Source of the DNA: Marinobacter sp. ATCH36
GTDB taxonomy: Bacteria; Pseudomonadota; Gammaproteobacteria; Pseudomonadales; Oleiphilaceae
Assembly (NCBI RefSeq): GCF_023555055.1
Contig: NZ_JAMJPL010000001.1
Span: 806,001-870,000 of the forward strand
DNA: 64,000 nt
Reading direction: 5' to 3'
The position numbers and the translations under genes are program-made. Below the pieces are notes generated by a model that saw only the letters and a program-made list of their open reading frames with translations, was not told the DNA's origin and made no database searches. How positions within the stretch are numbered: position 1 is the first letter of the stretch; every line of letters starts with the position of its first letter. Below, piece after piece: positions 60,070 to 64,000 of this stretch.

Positions 60070-62520
60070 ATGATGACTTTCATACTGTTTCTTGTTGCTG
60101 TTGCCGGACTCCTTGTTGTAATGCGTAAGGAATCCGGAGCTAAACCCGCGATCGGGGTGATGGTAGTGACAGGCCTGCTTTCGCTGTTCTTCGCGTCGGG
60201 TTTGCTGGCGCTGATTCTGTTTATTGGCGCAGCGATTACAGCAGCAGCCGGCCTGCCGGGGTTTCGCCAGAGCTGGCTGACACCGCGGGCGTTCGCCATG
60301 TTCAAGAAGGTTGCCCCCAAGGTTTCCGATACTGAAAAAGTTGCCCTGGAAGCGGGTACTGTCAGCTGGGACGGCGATCTGTTCACCGGTCGCCCCGATT
60401 GGCACAACCTGCTGATCAACCGCAACACCGGCCTGTCCGAAAAGGAGCAGGCGTTCGTGGACCACCAGTGTACCCAGGCAATCTCCATGTGCAATGCCTG
60501 GGACCTGGCGGTAGAGCGTGCTGACCTGCCGGCAGAGCTGTGGGAATTTTTGAAGAAAGAAAAGTTCTTCGGCATGATCATTCCCGAGGAGTATGGCGGT
60601 CTGCACTTCTCCGCGAAGGCCCAGACGGCCGTACTGCAGAAGCTGGCGGCTAACGAAATGCTGATGGTTACCGTGGGTGTGCCCAACTCTCTCGGCCCGG
60701 GCGAGTTGCTGGTCAAATATGGCACTGATGAACAGAAAAACCATTATCTGCCACGCCTTGCCGATGGCCGCGAAATACCCTGCTTTGGCCTGACAGGCCC
60801 CCGAGCCGGTTCTGATGCCACCTCATTGCCGGACACCGGTATCGTCTGCAAGGGGGAATTCGAGGGCAAGGAAGTACTGGGCCTGCGCCTGAACTTCGAG
60901 AAGCGCTGGATTACGCTGGCACCGGTTGCCACCGTGGTGGGTCTGGCCTTCCGCATGTTCGACCCCGACGGCCTGTTGGGCGATACCAAGGATTACGGCA
61001 TTACCTGTGCGCTGATTCCCCGCAATACCAAGGGCATGGAAATCGGTCGCCGTCATTGCCCCATTGGCACACCGTTCATGAATGGTCCGATCAAGGGCAA
61101 TGACGTGTTCATTCCGCTGGACTACATCATCGGTGGTCAGGAAATGGCGGGGCAGGGCTGGCGTATGCTGGTTGAATGCCTCTCCGTTGGCCGCTGTATC
61201 ACCCTGCCATCCGGTGCTGCCGGCGCTGCTGCCTATGCCGCTGGTACGGCAGGTGGCTACACCCGCATTCGCCGCCAGTTCAATACACCGGTGGCGGATA
61301 TGGAAGGGGTGCAGGAGCCGCTGGCCCGCATAGCAGCGCAAACCTATATCGCCCAGTCGGCGGTCAACCATACCGCCAACATGATCGACAAGGGTGAGAA
61401 GCCGGCTGTGCCTTCAGCCATTCTGAAATACCACATGACCGAAATGCAGCGTGCGGTGCTCACCGACGCCATGGACGTTCATGGCGGTAAAACGGTGACT
61501 CTTGGCCCCCGTAACTACCTGGGCATTGGTTTCAGTGGTGCGGCGGTATCCATCACCGTGGAAGGCGCCAACATCATGACCCGCAGCCTGATGATCTTTG
61601 GTCAGGGTGCGATCCGCTGCCATCCCTATGTGCTTAAAGAGCTGGCGGCCAAGGACAACGACGACATCGATGCCTTCGATGATGCCTTCTTCGGCCATGC
61701 CGGCCTGATCTTTGGCAACGCGGCACGCGCCTTTACTCAGGCGCTGGGACTCGGCAAGGCAGATGTGCCGTTCGACCACGCCGCCCGCAAATACGCCCAG
61801 GGCGTGGCGCGCTTCAGTGCCGCCTTCGGTCTCTGCGCGGATGCTGCCATGACCACTCTGGGCTCCGAGCTGAAAATGCGCGAACTGATTTCCGCGCGCC
61901 TGGGCGACGTACTGTCGAACCTGTATCTGGCGTCCATGGTGCTCAAGAACTGGCACGAGACCCAGCCTGTTGACGGCGAGCGGGATCTGATGGAATACAG
62001 CATGGCGCTGTTGCTATATCGTGCGGAAAACGCCCTGGACGAGTTCCTCCAGAACCTGCCCAATCGTCCGGTCGCACTGGCTCTGCGTGGCATTACCATG
62101 CCTCTGGGGCGCCGCTGGGACAAACCACACGACGACCTGGCACGCAAACTGGCCAGAGCTATCTCAACCGACAGCCCGGTCCGTGAGAAATTGTTGGTAC
62201 CGACCTGGACCACCAATGGTGAAGGGACAGTTGAGAATCCTGTCGCCCGTTACAACGGCCTGCTAAAGGATTACGACAAGGCCGAGCAGCTCTATCGCAA
62301 GGCTACGAAGGCCTACGCCAAGGGACAGCTGCCAATGGAGGCCCTGCACCCCGAGGAGCGCTTTGAGGCTGCCCTGAAGGCCGATATCTTTACCAAGGAA
62401 GAAGCTGATTTCATGCGCCAGTATGAAACCACGGTCCTGGAAATGCTGACAGTCGACGACTTCCCGTTCGACGAGTTCGCAAGCAACAAGGACACACTGA
62501 TCGACCATAACCCGGCCTGA
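60070..62520 (+). CDS. fadE: Long-chain acyl-CoA dehydrogenase FadE
   Basis: Membrane-associated first-step enzyme of fatty acid beta-oxidation. Seen: two N-terminal hydrophobic segments (residues 1-65), acyl-CoA dehydrogenase N- and middle domains (GMIIPEEYGGLHFSAKAQT, CFGLTGPRAGSDATSLPDTG), and a C-terminal domain with VHGGKTVTLGPRNYLG plus the DUF1974-type extension. The 816-residue length fits FadE. It is 100 bases after rapA, so it probably has its own promoter; a TTTTTGACATTCAAAA stretch near 60032-60047 is noted but unassigned. Confidence 0.95.
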   Translation: MMTFILFLVAVAGLLVVMRKESGAKPAIGVMVVTGLLSLFFASGLLALILFIGAAITAAAGLPGFRQSWLTPRAFAMFKKVAPKVSDTEKVALEAGTVSWDGDLFTGRPDWHNLLINRNTGLSEKEQAFVDHQCTQAISMCNAWDLAVERADLPAELWEFLKKEKFFGMIIPEEYGGLHFSAKAQTAVLQKLAANEMLMVTVGVPNSLGPGELLVKYGTDEQKNHYLPRLADGREIPCFGLTGPRAGSDATSLPDTGIVCKGEFEGKEVLGLRLNFEKRWITLAPVATVVGLAFRMFDPDGLLGDTKDYGITCALIPRNTKGMEIGRRHCPIGTPFMNGPIKGNDVFIPLDYIIGGQEMAGQGWRMLVECLSVGRCITLPSGAAGAAAYAAGTAGGYTRIRRQFNTPVADMEGVQEPLARIAAQTYIAQSAVNHTANMIDKGEKPAVPSAILKYHMTEMQRAVLTDAMDVHGGKTVTLGPRNYLGIGFSGAAVSITVEGANIMTRSLMIFGQGAIRCHPYVLKELAAKDNDDIDAFDDAFFGHAGLIFGNAARAFTQALGLGKADVPFDHAARKYAQGVARFSAAFGLCADAAMTTLGSELKMRELISARLGDVLSNLYLASMVLKNWHETQPVDGERDLMEYSMALLLYRAENALDEFLQNLPNRPVALALRGITMPLGRRWDKPHDDLARKLARAISTDSPVREKLLVPTWTTNGEGTVENPVARYNGLLKDYDKAEQLYRKATKAYAKGQLPMEALHPEERFEAALKADIFTKEEADFMRQYETTVLEMLTVDDFPFDEFASNKDTLIDHNPA

Positions 62521-62540
62521 TCAGAGGTTAGTGTCTGACA

Positions 62541-64000
62541 TTATTCGCCGCCCAGGATCCAGCGGGCGGCTTTTTCCGCAATCATCAGGGTGGGTGAGTT
62601 GGTGTTGCCGCTGGTAATGCTGGGCATTACAGCGGCATCAACCACTCGCAGTCCTGCCACTCCCCGCACCCGCAGGTGGGGGTCCACCACGGCGAGCTCA
62701 TCGTCTGCGTGGCCCATACGGGCGGTGCCCACCGGATGGAAAATGGTGGTCCCGATATCTCCGGCCAGCTTGGTGAGCTCGTCATCGGTCTGGTACTGAA
62801 GACCGGGTTTGAACTCTTCCGGCTGGTATTGCATGAAAGCGGGCTGTTCCGAAATGCGGCGGGTTACCCGCAGTGAATCTGCGGCCACTTTCCGATCTTC
62901 CGGTGTGCTCAGGTAATTCGGGGCAATGGCCGGAGCCTGTTTCGGGTCGTTACTGCGAATACGCACCGTGCCCCGGCTGGTGGGGTTCAGGTTGCAGACA
63001 CTGGCGGTGATTGCCGGAAAGTCATGCAGCGGCTGGCCGAAGGCGTCCAGACTCAGGGGCTGAACGTGATATTCGATATTGGCGTAGTCGAACTCGTCGG
63101 AGCTGCGGGTAAACAGGCAGAGCTGGGAGGGCGCCATGCTCATGGGGCCGGAGCGGGTAAGCAGATATTCCAGCCCGATGCGGGCCTTGCCGATCAGTGA
63201 GTTGACCATGGTGTTCAGCGTGGTGACACCCTTCACCTTGTAAACGGACCGGATCTGCAGGTGGTCCTGCAGATTTTCACCAACGCCGGGCAGATCTTTG
63301 ACCACCTCAATACCGTGTTCTCTCAGAAGGTCGGCCGGTCCGATGCCTGAAAGCTGTAGAAGTTGCGGTGAGCCGATAGCGCCGGCGGCGAGGATGACCT
63401 CGCGTTTTGCCCCGGCAACGGCTTCGCCGTGGCCTCTTCGGTCAACGCGAACACCTGTACAGCGAGGCCCGGAACCGGAGGTTTCGGTTTCCAGGCCGAG
63501 CACGTGGGTGGAATGCCAGAGCGTGAGGTTGGGGCGTTTCTCGGCTTCCCGGAGGAAGGCTTTGGAGGTATTCCAGCGCCACCCCGAGCGCTGGTTCACC
63601 TCGAAATAATCCACGCCCTCATTGTCGCCCCGGTTGAAGTCCCGGGTTCGGGGAATGCCAGCTTCGACGCAGGCTGTGGCAAAGTCTTCCAGTACTTTCC
63701 ACTTCAGGCGTTGGTGCTCAATTCGCCACTCGCCTCCATGACCATGGTATTTGTGGTGTTCCGGGTCGGCATCGCCGCCGTCATCGAGGCGGTAGTGGTC
63801 CTCGTGACGCATGAAATCGGGCAGGCAATTGTCCCAATTCCAGGCTTCTTCGCCGGTGATCTCCGCCCATTGATTGTAATCTCGTGCCTGGCCGCGAATG
63901 TAGAGCATGCCGTTGATGCTGGAGCAACCGCCCAGGGTCTTGCCCCGCGGATAGATCAGCGAGCGTCCATTCAGGCCGGGATCCGGCTCAGTGCGGAACC
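62541..64000 (-). CDS. GMC-family flavin oxidoreductase (choline/alcohol dehydrogenase type), 5' end outside window
   Basis: FAD-dependent alcohol or choline dehydrogenase. Seen: GGCSSINGMLYIRGQ (just inside the right edge, the GMC signature region), AGAIGSPQLLQLSGIGP (second GMC signature), LPGVGENLQDHLQIRS, and C-terminal HPVGTARMG and MPSITSGNTNSPTLMIAEKAA. About 486 codons are present, and the FAD-binding N-terminus (about 60-80 residues) lies beyond position 64000. BetA, AlkJ and PegA-like members share this pattern; the substrate is open. It converges with fadE across 20 bases. Confidence 0.88.
   Translation of the reverse strand, partial: FRTEPDPGLNGRSLIYPRGKTLGGCSSINGMLYIRGQARDYNQWAEITGEEAWNWDNCLPDFMRHEDHYRLDDGGDADPEHHKYHGHGGEWRIEHQRLKWKVLEDFATACVEAGIPRTRDFNRGDNEGVDYFEVNQRSGWRWNTSKAFLREAEKRPNLTLWHSTHVLGLETETSGSGPRCTGVRVDRRGHGEAVAGAKREVILAAGAIGSPQLLQLSGIGPADLLREHGIEVVKDLPGVGENLQDHLQIRSVYKVKGVTTLNTMVNSLIGKARIGLEYLLTRSGPMSMAPSQLCLFTRSSDEFDYANIEYHVQPLSLDAFGQPLHDFPAITASVCNLNPTSRGTVRIRSNDPKQAPAIAPNYLSTPEDRKVAADSLRVTRRISEQPAFMQYQPEEFKPGLQYQTDDELTKLAGDIGTTIFHPVGTARMGHADDELAVVDPHLRVRGVAGLRVVDAAVMPSITSGNTNSPTLMIAEKAARWILGGE

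Overview
The window reads as a chromosomal segment of a marine gammaproteobacterium close to Marinobacter. This is inferred from the housekeeping set (uvrD, corA, pstSCAB-phoU, ubiH-type hydroxylase, mscS, mnmH, cysZ, rapA, fadE), the GC content and the Gac/Csr signals. Arsenate-respiring, arsenite-oxidising Marinobacter (M. santoriniensis) are known, which fits the content, but the species is not proven here.

Layout. 216-3661: uvrD and corA converge on two very long stem-loops. 3732-13481: two different arsenite-oxidising molybdoenzyme systems lie side by side. These are aioBA (aerobic type, Rieske plus Mo/3Fe-4S subunits) and an arxB'ABCD-like operon (anaerobic type, with NrfD-like anchor and TorD-like chaperone) that also carries a SlyD-like FKBP; an FNR/ANR-like site precedes arx. 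13596-32971: a dense arsenic island. It holds arsH, a second FMN reductase, an ArsC-ArsR fusion, the GAPDH/arsJ pair, arsDA-acr3-usp, a DsbA-like protein, cytochrome b561, an ArsC-VOC fusion, a flavocytochrome c sulfide dehydrogenase cluster with an unknown exported protein, an RND pump, and a small thioredoxin with an ArsP permease. Three minus-strand units share a leader element.

33080-44829: metabolic and accessory genes (thiolase, fetAB, ECF sigma factor, class II glutamine amidotransferase, SDR, a nifJ / dihydroorotate-dehydrogenase-like / ferredoxin operon, an ACR3/BASS transporter, yciA). Two gene remnants mark old junctions: a thiolase C-terminus and a CDF transporter N-terminus. 44919-49719: the pst-phoU operon behind a Pho box. 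49720-50129: a second pair of long stem-loops. 50130-64000: housekeeping genes, plus an unlisted CsrB/RsmZ-type regulatory RNA (minus strand, about 55396-55625) with an upstream GacA-type site.

How it works together (inference). Arsenite is oxidised by Aio with oxygen and by Arx without it, and Arx may run in reverse as an arsenate reductase. Arsenate is removed either as 1-arseno-3-phosphoglycerate (GAPDH/ArsJ) or by reduction (ArsC domains) and export (ArsDA/Acr3). Organoarsenicals are handled by ArsH and ArsP. FccB-type sulfide oxidation in the same island may connect to thioarsenates. Pst/PhoU controls phosphate, and thereby arsenate, entry.

The least explained signal is the family of four long hairpins. 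Each lies just after a stop codon in the sense direction of its gene. The basal stems differ between copies (23-28 bp), while the apical region is conserved and contains two small hairpins.
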